A DNA stretch of 64,000 nt from Parapristionchus giblindavisi (Eukaryota > Nematoda > Chromadorea > Rhabditida > Diplogasteridae). A model generated the notes under the pieces. The model searched no databases. It saw only the letters and a list, made by a program, of their open reading frames with translations, and had not been told where the DNA came from. Within the stretch, counting starts at the first letter, position 1, and each line of letters opens with the position of its first letter. The translations under genes were made by a program, and so were the position numbers. Positions 34,582-46,866 of the stretch are shown here, piece by piece. The stretch is from the NCBI GenBank assembly GCA_943737045.1, contig CALSFV010000251.1, forward strand, positions 625,001 to 689,000, written 5' to 3'.

Positions 34582-35040
34582 CTGAATCAGTGAGTATCGA
34601 CTAATGAGACCGCTTTGACGGAATAATTCAATAAAGGTATAAATCATTCGATCACTCTTCGCAGAAAATTTGAACCACTCTGCTCTAGTGGTATTCCTTT
34701 GTAGAAAAAGAAGACGCGTTTTTAGAGTTTACCAGGCCAATCATCATTTCGTCGTACACAAATAAGGTGAGATAATGTAACCAGAGAGGAGAGTTTCAAC
34801 TTATCTGGGGGTATTCGGAATATTTCCCTTCTTTTAGTGAAATATGTACTTGATGTGAATAAATTTTTTGCTTGATTGATTGATCGATTCGAATAATCCT
34901 AAAAACATAATTGGAATCATTCAAATCGAATTTCATTGTTTGTAATGTCTCAATTGGTCCTAATCTCGTTTGCATAACACAATTATAGTGATCACAGACA
35001 ACAAAGACTTTTCGTGACGTGTAATATTAATTTTAAATTG

Positions 35041-35161
35041 GTTTAAAAGCACACCCCAAGGAAGTTTTACTCTCCGCTCTGGCAACACTCTCGTTGACAA
35101 AGAAAGCAAGAGAGTATAGCCAGAGCGGAGAGTTTCAAATTAGGTTGAGGTGTCCCTTTAA
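35041..35161. mobile_element. Short hairpin element, CTCTCCGCTCTGG family, nearly complete
   Basis: Near-complete member with GGTTTAAAAGCACACCCCAA at one edge and AGGTGTCCCTTTAAAA at the other. Copied at 37,354-37,475 by the tandem duplication. Confidence 0.7.
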
Positions 35162-35189
35162 AAGATCCACACAATGTCCATCCACAGCT

Positions 35190-35372
35190 GATTGGATACC
35201 ATATCAATGTATATACCATAACCATACCACAGTATCTACAGTAACTATATCACAGTATCCACCGTAACCATATCACTGTATATACCATAACCATATCACA
35301 GTATCCACCGTATCCTTATCACAGTATCTACAGTAACCATATATATTACAGTATCCACCGTGACCATATCTC
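35190..35372. repeat. Degenerate 26-bp tandem repeat
   Basis: About seven imperfect units of the type ACCATATCACAGTATCYACC. Repeated at 37,503-37,685 by the tandem duplication. Confidence 0.8.
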
Positions 35373-35418
35373 TCTCTGTCTCTGTGATCTCTCTCTCTCT
35401 CTGTTCTCTGTGAGCTGT

Positions 35419-35540
35419 CCGCCCCGCCCCGCCCCGCCCCGCCCCGCCCCGCCCCGCCCCGCCCCGCCCCGCCCCGCCCCGCCCCGCCCCGCCCCGCCCC
35501 GCCCCGCCTCGCCCCGCCCGGCCCCGCCCCGCCCCGCCCC
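35419..35540. repeat. (GCCCC)n array at the tandem-duplication junction
   Basis: About 24 copies of GCCCC, preceded by a (TC)n tract. The minus strand is (GGGGC)n, a strong G-quadruplex former. The array ends exactly where the second 2,313-bp unit begins. Confidence 0.95.
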
Positions 35541-35618
35541 GGTCCTGAAATGGTCGATGATCTTTGACCTCGGTTCTTTTTAAAGAATTTGATCTTTGAT
35601 CTTTGATTTGAATCTCAC

Positions 35619-36894
35619 CCGATGGTCTCTCACAGAAAGGAGGTGCAAATCCGGGCGCGCAAACGCACCTGAATGATTAATCAATCGATATTCCCTATTA
35701 ATCAATCGACATTCTCTATTAATCAATCGATATTTTCTATTAATCAACCGATATTCTCTATTAATCAATCGATATTTTCTATTAATCAATCGATATTCTC
35801 TATTAATCAATCGACATTCTCTATTAATCAATCGATATTTTCTATTAATCAACCGATATTTTCTATTAATCAACCGATATTTTCCATTAATCAATCGACA
35901 TTCTCTATTAATCAATCGATATTCTCTATTAATCAATCGATATTCTCTATTAATCAATCGATATTTTCTATTAATCAACCGATATTTTCTATTAATCAAT
36001 CGACATTCTCTATTAATCAATCGACATTCTCTATTAATCAACCGATATTTTCTATTAATCAATCGATATTCTCTATTAATCAATCGATATTCTCTATTAA
36101 TCAATCGACATTCTCTATTAATCAATCGACATTCTCTATTAATCAATCGATATTCTCTATTAATCAATCGATATTCTCTATTAATCAATCGACATTCTCT
36201 ATTAATCAATCGATATTCTCTATTAATCAATCGACATTCTCTATTAATCAATCGATATTTTCTATTAATCAATCGACATTCTCTATTAATCAATCGACAT
36301 TCTCTATTAATCAATCGATATTCTCTATTAATCAATCGACATTCTCTATTAATCAATCGACATTCTCTATTAATCAATCGATATTCTTTATTAATCAATC
36401 GATATTCTCTATTAATCAACCGATATTTTCTATTAATCAATCGACATTCTCTATTAATCAATCGATATTCTCTATTAATCAACCGATATTTTCTATTAAT
36501 CAATCGATATTCTCTATTAATCAATCGACATTCTCTATTAATCAATCGATATTCTCTATTAATCAATCGACATTCTCTATTAATCAATCGACATTCTCTA
36601 TTAATCAACCGATATTCTCTATTAATCAATCGATATTCTCTATTAATCAATCGATATTCTCTATTAATCAATCGATATTCCCTATTAATCAATCAATATT
36701 CTCATCTCACCTAAATCCATTATTGGCCTCTTTCTCGGTACAGATACTGGCCGAGCCATCGTCAGGGCAACTAACGCATCTGAAAAGTTAATCTTTGAAC
36801 TTTGATCTTTGATCTTTGATCGCTCACTTTCCATGATGACACGGATTCTCCTCTGCAGCACAGTGGCCAATGCCAGAGTAGACGCAATCGTTGC
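35619..36894 (-). pseudogene. Three-exon fragment of the EGF-repeat gene
   Basis: Exact 2,313-bp tandem repeat of part of the truncated copy. It holds exon counterparts 36828-36894, 36711-36779 and 35619-35668, with the 21-bp array in the intron between the last two. No upstream or downstream exons of its own are present before the GCCCC array, so it is a gene fragment produced by the tandem duplication. Confidence 0.75.
35675..36703. repeat. 21-bp minisatellite, tandem copy (about 49 units)
   Basis: Variant-for-variant copy of the array at 33,362, shifted by 2,313 bp. Confidence 0.97.
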
Positions 36895-37731
36895 CTGAAT
36901 CAGTGAGTATCGACTAATGAGACCGCTTTGACGGAATAATTCAATAAAGGTATAAATCATTCGATCACTCTTCGCAGAAAATTTGAACCACTCTGCTCTA
37001 GTGGTATTCCTTTGTAGAAAAAGAAGACGCGTTTTTAGAGTTTACCAGGCCAATCATCATTTCGTCGTACACAAATAAGGTGAGATAATGTAACCAGAGA
37101 GGAGAGTTTCAACTTATCTGGGGGTATTCGGAATATTTCCCTTCTTTTAGTGAAATATGTACTTGATGTGAATAAATTTTTTGCTTGATTGATTGATCGA
37201 TTCGAATAATCCTAAAAACATAATTGGAATCATTCAAATCGAATTTCATTGTTTGTAATGTCTCAATTGGTCCTAATCTCGTTTGCATAACACAATTATA
37301 GTGATCACAGACAACAAAGACTTTTCGTGACGTGTAATATTAATTTTAAATTGGTTTAAAAGCACACCCCAAGGAAGTTTTACTCTCCGCTCTGGCAACA
37401 CTCTCTCGTTGACAAAGAAAGCAAGAGAGTATAGCCAGAGCGGAGAGTTTCAAATTAGGTTGAGGTGTCCCTTTAAAAGATCCACACAATGTCCATCCAC
37501 AGCTGATTGGATACCATATCAATGTATATACCATAACCATATCACAGTATCTACAGTAACTATATCACAGTATCCACCGTAACCATATCACTGTATATAC
37601 CATAACCATATCACAGTATCCACCGTATCCTTATCACAGTATCTACAGTAACCATATATATTACAGTATCCACCGTGACCATATCTCTCTCTGTCTCTGT
37701 GATCTCTCTCTCTCTGTTCTCTGTGAGCTGT

Positions 37732-38222
37732 CCGCCCCGCCCCGCCCCGCCCCGCCCCGCCCCGCCCCGCCCCGCCCCGCCCCGCCCCGCCCCGCCCCGC
37801 CCCGCCCCGCCCCGCCCCGCCCCGCCCCGCCCCGCCCCGCCCCGCCCCGCCCCGCCCCGCCCCGCCCCGCCCCGCCCCGCCCCGCCCCGCCCCGCCCCGC
37901 CCCGCCCCGCCTCGCCTCGCCTCGCCCCGCCCCGCCCCGCCCCGCCCCCGCCCAGCCCCCGCCCCGCCCCCGCCCCGCCCCTGCCCCTGCCCCCGCCCCT
38001 GCCCCCGCCCCCTGCCCCCCCCCCGCCCCCGCCCCCGCCCCCGCCCCTGCCCTGCCCCTGCCCCCGCCCCGCCCCGCCCCGCCCCGCCCCGCCCCGCCCC
38101 GCCCCGCCCCGCCCCGCCCCGCCCCGCCCCGCCCCGCCCCGCCCCGCCCCGCCCCCGCCCCTGCCCCTGCCCTGCCCCCGCCCCCGCCCCGCCCCCGCAC
38201 CCTCCCCCGCACCCCCCCCCCC
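37732..38222. repeat. Expanded (GCCCC)n array with 6-bp variants
   Basis: About 490 bp of GCCCC units, with an internal segment of GCCCCC/GCCCCT variants. All cytosine is on the plus strand, which gives open frames of Pro/Arg-Ala repeats on both strands that are not genes. It ends at a C-run near 38,222, and unique sequence follows. It is the homologue of the shorter array at 35,419. Confidence 0.95.
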
Positions 38223-38811
38223 CTACAGTATCTTATCATTCTCGCTCTATGGATATTGTCATTATTTCTCCTATTTCTTACTCGATTAATGCTCTTTAAT
38301 CTTTGATCTTTGGTTTTTACCTCCTTTATGTTTGATCTTCTGTAGGTTTCTGAAAACCATAGTGTATGCGTGTATTCTAGATTCGAACTGCTAATTGCTT
38401 GTTTCTACTTTTTTGTTACTAATGACAAGTGTCCGTTCAGATTTGCAACAATGTTTATTGACCTATTCGCTGCAAACGTGGATGAAGATTATCGATTGAT
38501 GACGAGTATATGTAGTCTGAATATGGAGATTCTTCTTCTAAGAATAACGAAACCTTGAAAGATGAGTCAACTATATCATTCGCAAATATTTGATCTTTGA
38601 TCTTTAATTGACCTCTCCAAAATTTATCGACTAGTCACAATGTGTATTTCTGCCAAATCTAAACCATGAACCCCTGGTTGACTGAAAAACATTAGTTCGC
38701 GATTCCTAGCCCAATATCGTTTGTACTCTCTCGCGCCCTTCCTCATAGGAAAGCAGTGTCACACTTTGAACATGCAGACAAGAATGAGCGAGAGGTGATT
38801 GAGAAGATAAA
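38223..38811. other. Unique spacer between the GCCCC array and block B
   Basis: No repeat of block A is seen here, and no convincing exon. A 62-codon open frame (38,370-38,558) shows no recognisable motif. Confidence 0.5.
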
Positions 38812-40103
38812 TGATTTTCTCAGAATTTTTCAATTATCTCCGGTTTTGTAGTTGCGAATACGTCTCTCTGTTGCACATAACATATCAAAACATTGGGGTC
38901 CTATCTGCCCGGGAAAATGTCTTCAATTATAATAAGTATGTAACGATAATATACTTTGTGAGATAAAAAAGTTAAGAGAACTGTGCAATACTAGCGTCGT
39001 TCTTTCAGTGGGACGGCACCGAGCCTCGAGTGATTTCTGCCCTCTATTGAAGCATGCCCAATCGGATCTTCGGTCCAATCTCAAGGAAGGACCATAACAT
39101 TGGTTACTAACCAGTTGTTATGTCCCGTTAAAATTTCGGAAATTCATTATTATCTCGTTGACCGGGAAATGAAATTTCCTCATACGTGGACTACCTTAGT
39201 TATCCAAGGAGTGGATACAAATGATGCATACAATGCCTTATCCCCTACACCCCTTTTTATTCACCATAGTAATTTAAGAGAGTCTTGTATCATCATTATT
39301 TATTTTTGTTCACATTTCACATTGTTCTCGTTGCGCCCACGGGCGTAGATAATATATATAATATATATGCCTCTTTTGATTTCCATTCAAAGTTCGACCA
39401 GAATCCCAAAATTTTAGGGGTGTCATATCATTATGTCCCGCACTGTATCAGTATGCCGTGATCCCATGGAGTTTCTGAGCTTGGAAAAGTGGACTTGTAA
39501 GTATACTTCAAGTCAGTTACCTTTTCCAAGTAGAGTTTTGAAATACCATAGTAGAACCATTGCTAAAATATGAATAATGCCCAACACAGTGATTGAAATG
39601 AGTTTCAATGAGCAATGAAAACTATATTTTGAACCCTTTCCGACAATCTAGTGTTGACTTTCCCTTGAACCCATACACTATGTATTTATTGAACATTTAA
39701 TTTAAGTAATGCTAATAGTGATCATATATTTTCGTTTTTTTTTTGTTTTTTTTTAATTTAGAAAATTCGTTATTTTCCGCTTAAAATCGTCATTTTTAGC
39801 ATAGTTTCGAATCAAGAGACTGAAAATGCCCCATATATTGTGGGTCAATCTTCGCATTCCGAGGGTATGGCAATGTATAATAGTGATGATGCTCTCTCAC
39901 CTCTTCATTCATTCATTTAATGTTTCACACGTTTAAAAATTTTTTAAAAATTTATGGAGGATCAATTATGATTAGATCTGCGTAGTAGAGGGGAGTAGAT
40001 GGTAGTAGTAGGGGAAGGAATAAGGTGCAGGGATCACTTGTGATGAAGGGGGGATTTGACGACGGAAGGAGGGGGTGTTAGTGCGTGATGGCATTATGGT
40101 TAA

Positions 40104-42323
40104 GAGACCGGCTCGGTAAGACTCGAGCATTTTGACCCCCTGCCGGACATTCGCGAGGACTTTCGATCTGGGCCTCAATACTTTCATCATGGACACATAC
40201 CGGGGGGAGACCGATGAAAGTTATAGTGAAAATGCCCTTGGGCTCAAACCCGGCTCACATATGTCGCATAAAATAAAAAATTGAAAAATTCATAACTTTT
40301 CAAGCGTGATAGCTAGGACTTTTATTTCTTTTTATTGGTGAATAACATGTCATGCACTCTTATAAACACAGCTGAACAGCAATATCATATCGTTTTGAAT
40401 ATGTTTTTTCGTGTCTGATTCTCAGATTTTTTTCCTTCTATCCTCGTTGAAGAGATACTGCAAGAAAATTCATAGTGCATATTGTAGCCCTGACGATTAT
40501 GTACATGGTGGTCATATTCCCTTGGCCAGCCAGTTTGTCATAAGCCTCGAGAATTGCAACTGAATGTGAGATATGTGTAAATTGCAAAAATCGAAAATTA
40601 AATTTCTTGAAATTCGCAAGAGCAAGAGTTAGCTTTATAATGTCATTTTACTCGTAGTGATGCGCGTACATAGGAAAAATATAGAAATAGACTTGGACTA
40701 CATTTTTTAAAAAATTAGAAAAATAATAATTTTATTTTTATTTTTTCAACTCCCACATTCAGTCGACCGTCAAGGCAAGTTGATTCATAGGGCGGATGGT
40801 GGCTCTTGCATGTGTGTTTGCAGAAACGACTGCAACGTGAAGAATCGTCGTTTCGCAGATCTCGAATTTATTTTTTTAATTATCAAACTTGAATATTTAT
40901 ATGTTTCTTTCACATAAATCGGTTGGAAGGTGGCGTATGGCAACCAAAGCCGTACCATTTTGATCAGTGGGAGTGAACTGTACTTGAATACCATAATCAT
41001 CAGGAATCGCGAACTGATCTTTTTTTTCAGTCGACCCATTATTTTCAACCATGACCCCGGGTTCATGGTTGAGAATGGCTGAGGTCGAAAAATTCATGAT
41101 GATCCCAGACCAAATACTATTTGGCATTATATCAATAATGGGCCATCTTTTATTTTTATGGATACCATATCTCGAATTACCGTAATAGTAATGCACGCAC
41201 CTGAATTTTCCGAGAATCTCACCACATTATTGTAGGATACGGTAGCTAGATTACGGTAATTCGAGTAATGGTATCCATAAAAATAAAAGTTGGCCCACTA
41301 TTGATATAATGCCAAATAGTATTTGGTCTGGGATCATCATGATTTTTTCGACCTCAGCCATTCTCAACCATGAACCCCGGGTCATGGTTGAGAATCGGGG
41401 GTCGACTGAAAAAAAAGTTAGTTCGTGATTCCTGACGGTTACAGTAGTGCAGTACAGTACACTCCTACTGATAGCAATGGTACAACTTTGGTTCCCATAC
41501 GCCACCTTCCAACCGATTTATATGAAAGAAACATATAAATATTCAAGTTTGATAATTAAAAAAATAAATTCGAGATCTGCGAAACGACGATTCTTCACGT
41601 TGCAGTCGTTTCTGCAAACACACATGCAAGAGCCACCATCCGCCCTATGAATCAACTTGCCTTGACGGTCGACTGAATGTGGGAGTTGAAAAAATAAAAA
41701 TAAAATAATTATTTTTCTAAATTTAAAAAAAAATGTAGTCTGAGTCTATTTGTATATTTTTCCTATGTACGCGCATCACTACGAGTAAAATGACATTATA
41801 AAGCTAACTCTTGCTCTTGCGAATTTCAAGAAATTTAATTTTCGATTTTTGCAATTTACACATATCTCACATTCAGTTGCAATTCTCGAGGCTTATGACA
41901 AACTGGCTGGCCAAGGGAATATGACCACCATGTACATAATCGTCAGGGCTACAATATGCACTATGAATTTTCTTGCAGTATCTCTTCAACGAGGATAGAA
42001 GGAAAAAAATCTGAAAATCAGACACGAAAAAACATATTCAAAACGATAAGATATTGCTGTTCAGCTGTGTTTATAAGAGTGCATGACATGTTATTCACCA
42101 ATAAAAAGAAATAAAAGTGCTAGCTATCACGCTTGAAAAGTTATGAATTTTTCAATTTTTTATTTTATGCGACATATGTGAGCCGGGTTTGAGCCCAAGG
42201 GCATTTTCACTATAACTTTCATCGGTCTCCCCCCGGTATGTGTCTATGATGAAAGTATTGAGGCCCAGATCGAAAGTCCTCGCGAATGTCCGGACCATGC
42301 TCGAGTCTTACCGAGCCGGTCTC
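40104..42323. mobile_element. 2.2-kb palindromic element with TTAA target duplication
   Basis: TTAA lies on both sides (40100-40103 and 42324-42327). Block A has the uninterrupted site at 1488-1491. The ends read GAGACCGGCTCGGTAAGACT inward. The two halves are inverted copies over nearly their full 1.1 kb each, meeting near 41,190-41,240. Target choice and TTAA suggest mobilisation by a piggyBac-type transposase, but no transposase is encoded. Short open frames in the arms (around 40,785-41,066 minus and 41,447-41,650 plus) mirror each other and look incidental. It landed on the edge of a small TTAA hairpin element. Confidence 0.9.
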
Positions 42324-42444
42324 TTAAAGGGAGCGTTACCTCACTCAATGGTCTCTTCATTGCGCACACTATTTCTCTGTTCTCCAAGAACGAGAGAGCA
42401 TTGCGCGTCGAAGAGACCATTGAGTGAGGTTACCCTCCCTTTAA
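42324..42444. mobile_element. TTAA hairpin element, block B
   Basis: Orthologue of 1,488-1,608. Its left TTAA served as target for the palindromic element. Confidence 0.8.
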
Positions 42445-42870
42445 TAGTAATAATAATAATATTATTATTTATCCTGTCAGCATTGTATACGCAAATGGGG
42501 CCAAAACTTGGACTAGTCTCGGAGATAATAGAAAAAGCTTTGAGTTTAAAAAAAGAGTTTTTTTTCTTTTTAAAGCCGAAAAGGTTATGGACGAAGTATA
42601 TTTCTCAAAAGTTTCATCGATTGTCACCATCGAGAGAGCACCATAGGGCACATTATTAGATAACCTATATACTTTAAAAAAATACATTTAAAGTGTATGC
42701 AAACCTATGCGTGTACATCTATTTATATTATTAATTTAATCATTAGTTGAATTTACTACCTCAAACTTGGGTGAATAAAGCGAATCTTTACGCATTGCTT
42801 GATTTGAAAAGTAAATAAATAAATAAAATAAAATAATGATTATTACCCCTATTCTACCTATATCTTCTAG

Positions 42871-42982
42871 GTATGAGTCGACCGGAGCAGAAGCGTCTGC
42901 GGAAGAAGTACGCGAAGATGTTCCCGAATGCGAGTGTGTTCGGGAAGCTGAAGAAGGCCTTCACAAGGGACGATAATAAGAG
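42871..42982 (+). CDS. Exon of the unidentified plus-strand gene, block B
   Basis: Same 112-bp exon as at 2,033, with one visible coding change (RKE to RKK). Acceptor TTCTAG and donor AG/GTGTGA are both present. The near absence of change across the duplication hints at coding constraint, but the next exon downstream is interrupted by a Foldback-like insertion in this copy too, so the gene may be non-functional in both. Confidence 0.4.
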
Positions 42983-43637
42983 GTGTGATCTTTGGTCTTT
43001 GGACTTTGGAGTTTGATCTGTGGCACCAATGGGAGGTTTAGACTTTTCGATCTTTGGAGTTTGGTCTTTGATCTTTGGAACTTATGGGAACCAGGTTTAC
43101 ACTTTTCCATCTTTGGAGTTTGGTCTTTGATGCATTTATTTGATTATTTTGATCCTGTATTTATGGAAGCCAGGTTTAGACTTTCGATCTTTGGAGTTTG
43201 GTCTTTGATCTTTGCTACTTATGGGAACCGTGTAGAAACTACTTGAACTTTGGACTTTGTTCTTTCGATCTTTGATACGTTATGGGAATCAGGTATGGAT
43301 TGTGTCTCACTGTGGGTGATATGGGAGTAGTGCCTGCTGATTCGATGTCGCATTGGGATCTCAATTTCTACAATTGACATTTCTTATGATATATTCGAAA
43401 TTTGAAAGAGTATGTACTGAATTACTTTTGTTTTTGCTTCTAGTTCGGGCCTTAGCGTGCTATAAATGAGCTTTGGTATCTTTAGCTTTGATATTTTGAT
43501 CTTTGATCTTTGATCTCTTGCCAGGTTGCAGTGAAGTGTGTCATCGTCGGAGTATCTTGTCGCCAGCCCCTCATCGTTTCACTCCGAGGCTGCGATCATG
43601 CATAGGATGCATCATGTGCTCTGTTCTACTTTACGGG

Positions 43638-44034
43638 TCCAGTGGAAGTTTACCTGTCCCAAGAAAGTTTACGGGTCCCATGGAAGTTTACGGGTCAAAT
43701 GAAAGTTTACCGGTCCCGTGGAAGTTCACCGGTCCCAGAAATTTTACGGGTCCCATGGAAGTTCACCGGTCCCAAGAAAGTTTACGGGTCCCATGGAAGT
43801 TTACCGGTCCCGTGGAAGTTCACCGGTCCCAAGAAAGTTTACGTGTCCCATGGAAGTTTACGGGTCCCATGAAAGTTTACCGGTCCCGTGGAAGTTTACC
43901 GGTCCCAAGAAAGTTTACGGGTCCCATGGAAGTTTACCGGTCCCGTGGAAGTTCACCGGTCCCAAGAAATTTTACCGGTCCCATAAAACTTTACGGATCC
44001 CATAAAAGTTTTCCGGTCCCATAAAATTTTACCG
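43638..44034. repeat. 19-bp minisatellite, left arm, block B
   Basis: About 20 units, expanded from about eight in block A. Variant order shows higher-order duplication of a three- to four-unit block. Confidence 0.9.
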
Positions 44035-44246
44035 TTAAAATACGAGTAGAAAATTCATGAAAAGTAAGCGCTCTAAGTCTATATTCATAACTTCATTTAC
44101 TACCCTGTGCCAGTTATAGCAATAATGAGTAAGTTTATACACCCATATCATCATTTGCCATGTAATCGAGAGATTGAAGATGCAATGTGAAGTTCAAATG
44201 TAGAAATGTATAGCATACCTCTCTCTATCAATTAGCCGTTATTATA

Positions 44247-44837
44247 CCGTCAAAACGAAAAAAAGTGAAACATTTGTGACAATTTGTGACAAATTGTCAC
44301 AAAAGTTCACAAGATTTTGAAAATTTTGTGTCATGATATCAAAACGCGGTTGCAAGTATTTTATTAGATAATAGGGTATTTGAGCATCACTGAACTTGTC
44401 TAATTGACATATGAAGAAAGCGATTCAAATAATTCACTGTGAACGCTGTTTGGTGAAACTGGTATACTGTAGGATTTTCTACAGTATACCTGCTTTGCAA
44501 CCTGACCCATTTCATGATCCAAACAGCGCAAATTAGCTATAGGAAGTCATGTAATGAAAGGTACATCTATGATTAGATGAAGAAAGCGCGATGGTAGTAG
44601 TTTTACAGTAAGATTCTACAGTATGCTACAGTATACCAATTTTTCACTGCAGCGCTCCCGATTAATTATTTTACTTTTGTCATACATTACTGCATTTGGC
44701 AAACTCATCCACACTAAAATACCTGAGAAAATACATCTTCAAGTGCGTTAAAAACGCTAAAAATAGGTACTTTGTGAACTTTTGTGACAATTTGTCACAA
44801 ATTGTCACAAATGTTTCACTTTTTTTCGTTTTGACGG
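44247..44837. mobile_element. 591-bp hairpin element with TA target duplication
   Basis: Inverted ends start CCGTCAAAACG and continue through TTTGTGACAATTTG-type repeats, with TA at both edges. Absent from block A (site near 3,010). The ends carry nested short inverted repeats of TTGTGACAAATTGTC. No transposase. About 280 bp of further block-B-only sequence follows to about 45,117. Confidence 0.75.
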
Positions 44838-45224
44838 TAGAATTACAAAAGTTTTGCACACCCCGCGCCAAATGCCGAATATAGTAAACTTCTCCACCGT
44901 TAAGAAAAACGCACTCCAAATTTTCGGAAGGTTTTTTCGAACGTTTTTTCAATGCATATAATTTTATTTTTATTGAAAGTCCTGTGAAATGACGAGGAAA
45001 CGCCATAAAATTCGATAAAATAAGAGAAAAAGGTATGTCGCGCGAAGAAGTGGGCGGAGTCTGAGTATTGCGCGGCAAACAGCGGAATTTGTATTGTTCG
45101 GACAGTTTTAATTCTATAATATCTCTTTTATTGTACGATAACCTCTAATAAGTAATTGAGTTGTTACTATCAAAATGCAATGAAAATATAGTATACAGAA
45201 AAAAACAAATTATTACCGATTCAT

Positions 45225-45695
45225 CGGACCCGTAAAGTTTTATGGGACCGGTCAATTTTTATGGGACCGGTGAACTTCCACGGGACCGGGGAACTTCCAC
45301 GGGACCGGTGAATTTCCACGGAACCGGTAAACTTCCACGGGACCGGTGAACTTCCACGGGACCGGTGAACTTCCACGGGACCGGTGAACTTCCACGGGAC
45401 CGGTGAACTTCCACGGGACCGGTGAACTTCCACGGGACCGGTGAACTTCCACGGGACCGGTGAACTTCCACGGGACCGGTGAACTTCCACGGGACCGGTG
45501 AACTTCCACGGGACCGGTGAACTTCCACGGGACCGGTGAACTTCCACGGGACCGGTGAACTTCCACGGGACCGGTGAACTTCCACGGGACCGGTGAACTT
45601 CCACGGGACCGGTGAACTTCCACGGGACCGGTGAACTTCCACGGGACCGGTGAACTTCCACGGGACCGGTAAATTTCCATGGGACCCGTAAAGTA
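45225..45695. repeat. 19-bp minisatellite, right arm, block B
   Basis: About 24 units, much more homogeneous than in block A: a long run of identical CGGTGAACTTCCACGGGAC units. This suggests recent homogenisation. Confidence 0.9.
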
Positions 45696-46760
45696 GAACA
45701 GAGCCGCATCATGATGACGTCATCCGACTCGATGGTGTCGTCCTCGATACCCGACAGATCATGATTGTGAGTGATCTCTGATCTTTGATCTATGATCTCT
45801 GGGGAGACGAGGGAAAGTATGCGGTAGTATCCGGATATCATATAATTATGAATTATGCCTAACCCAGTGATTGAAATGAGTTTCAATGAGCAATGAAATC
45901 TATATTTTGAACCCTTTCCGACAATCTAATGTTGAGTTTCCCTTGAACCCATACACTATGTATTTATTGAACATTTAATTTAAGTAATGCTAATAGTGAT
46001 CATATATTTTCAGTGCCCTCGCCACTGTTTTTTTATAGTGGGCCGATTTTCGAGATATGGTAGGTTAATTTAGAAAATTCGTTATTTTCCGTTTAAAATC
46101 GTCATTTTTAGCATATTTTCGAATCAAGAGGCTGAAAATGAGCCATATATAGTGGGTCAATCCTCGCATTCCGAGGGCATGGCAATGTATAATAGTGATG
46201 ATGCTCTCTCACCTCTTCATTCGTTCATTTAATGTTTCACACGTTAAAATTTTTTTTTAAATTTATGGAGGATCAATTATGATTAGATCTGCGTAGTATA
46301 GGGGAGTAGATGGTAGTAGTAGGGGAAGGAATAAGGTTAGGTATCACTTGTGATCCCTAACCTTATTCCTGGTAGTCCTGCAGGGGGATTCGACGACGAA
46401 AGGAGGGGGTGGTAGTGCGTGATATGGCTAATAATAATAATGACAATAATATTTATCCTGTCAGCGTATTATATGCAAAATGGGGCCAAAACTCGGACTC
46501 GCCTCGGAGAGAATAGAAAAAGCTTCGCAATTTTTGTTATGATATAGATATTGAGTTTTTTTCTTTGTAAAGTCGAAAAGGTTGTGGACAGGATGGAGGT
46601 TTATTTCTCAAAAGTTTCGTCGATTTTTACCGTCATTAGTTGAATTTACTACCTCAAACATGGGTAAATAAACCGAATCATTGTGCCTTGCTTGATTTGA
46701 AAAGTATATAAATAAATTAAATTAAATAACGATTATTACCCCCAATTCTATATCTTCTAG

Positions 46761-46866
46761 GCACGAGTCGACCGGAGCAGAGACGTCTGCGGAAGGAGTA
46801 CGCAAAGATCTTTCCCAAGGTGTTCGGCAACCTGAAGTAGGCCTTCACGGGAGACGATAATAAGAG
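46761..46866 (+). pseudogene. Degenerate duplicate of the plus-strand exon, block B
   Basis: B counterpart of 4,850-4,955 with the same 106-bp length and the same in-frame TAG, so the disabling change predates the large duplication. Confidence 0.55.

Larger units (their letters stand above)
30834..35540. repeat. Third, truncated copy of the A interval 5,000-10,540
   Basis: Starting at 30,834 the sequence follows block A from about 5,001 through the 3' exons of the EGF-repeat gene, the 21-bp minisatellite and its flank. Homology stops at about 34,894, equivalent to A 10,540, just before an exon. It then continues with a hairpin element (35,041-35,161), a degenerate 26-bp repeat and a GCCCC array. 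A short piece containing an inverted short hairpin element (30,633-30,757) sits at the left junction. Confidence 0.85.
35541..38222. repeat. Tandem 2,313-bp duplication inside the third copy
   Basis: The interval 33,228-35,540 is repeated from 35,541 at a constant offset of 2,313 bp. The 21-bp array is essentially identical in its variant pattern and the flanking exons match. The junction falls exactly where the GCCCC array of the first unit meets GGTCCTGAAATGG. The second unit ends in a much longer GCCCC array. Near identity implies a very recent event or an assembly artefact. Confidence 0.9.
43617..45705. mobile_element. Foldback-like element with tandem-repeat inverted ends, copy B
   Basis: Same insertion as at 2,642 with the same 8-bp duplication (43609-43616 and 45706-45713), hence older than the A/B duplication. 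The left array has expanded (43,638-44,034, about 20 units) and the right array has about 24 units (45,225-45,695). A 591-bp TA hairpin (44,247-44,837) and about 280 bp of further sequence are inserted in the core. Confidence 0.7.

Noticed and set aside
37661..38289. Pro/Arg-Ala and Gly-Ala-Arg frames over the GCCCC array
   Set aside because: Low-complexity translation of a 5-bp repeat, open on both strands, with no start context or homology.
40785..41650. Mirror-image frames inside the TTAA palindrome as a transposase
   Set aside because: About 50 shared residues without transposase motifs; the mirror image follows from the palindrome.
44680..45078. 132-codon minus-strand frame in block-B-only sequence
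   Set aside because: It crosses the edge of a hairpin element, has no recognisable domain, and is absent from A.
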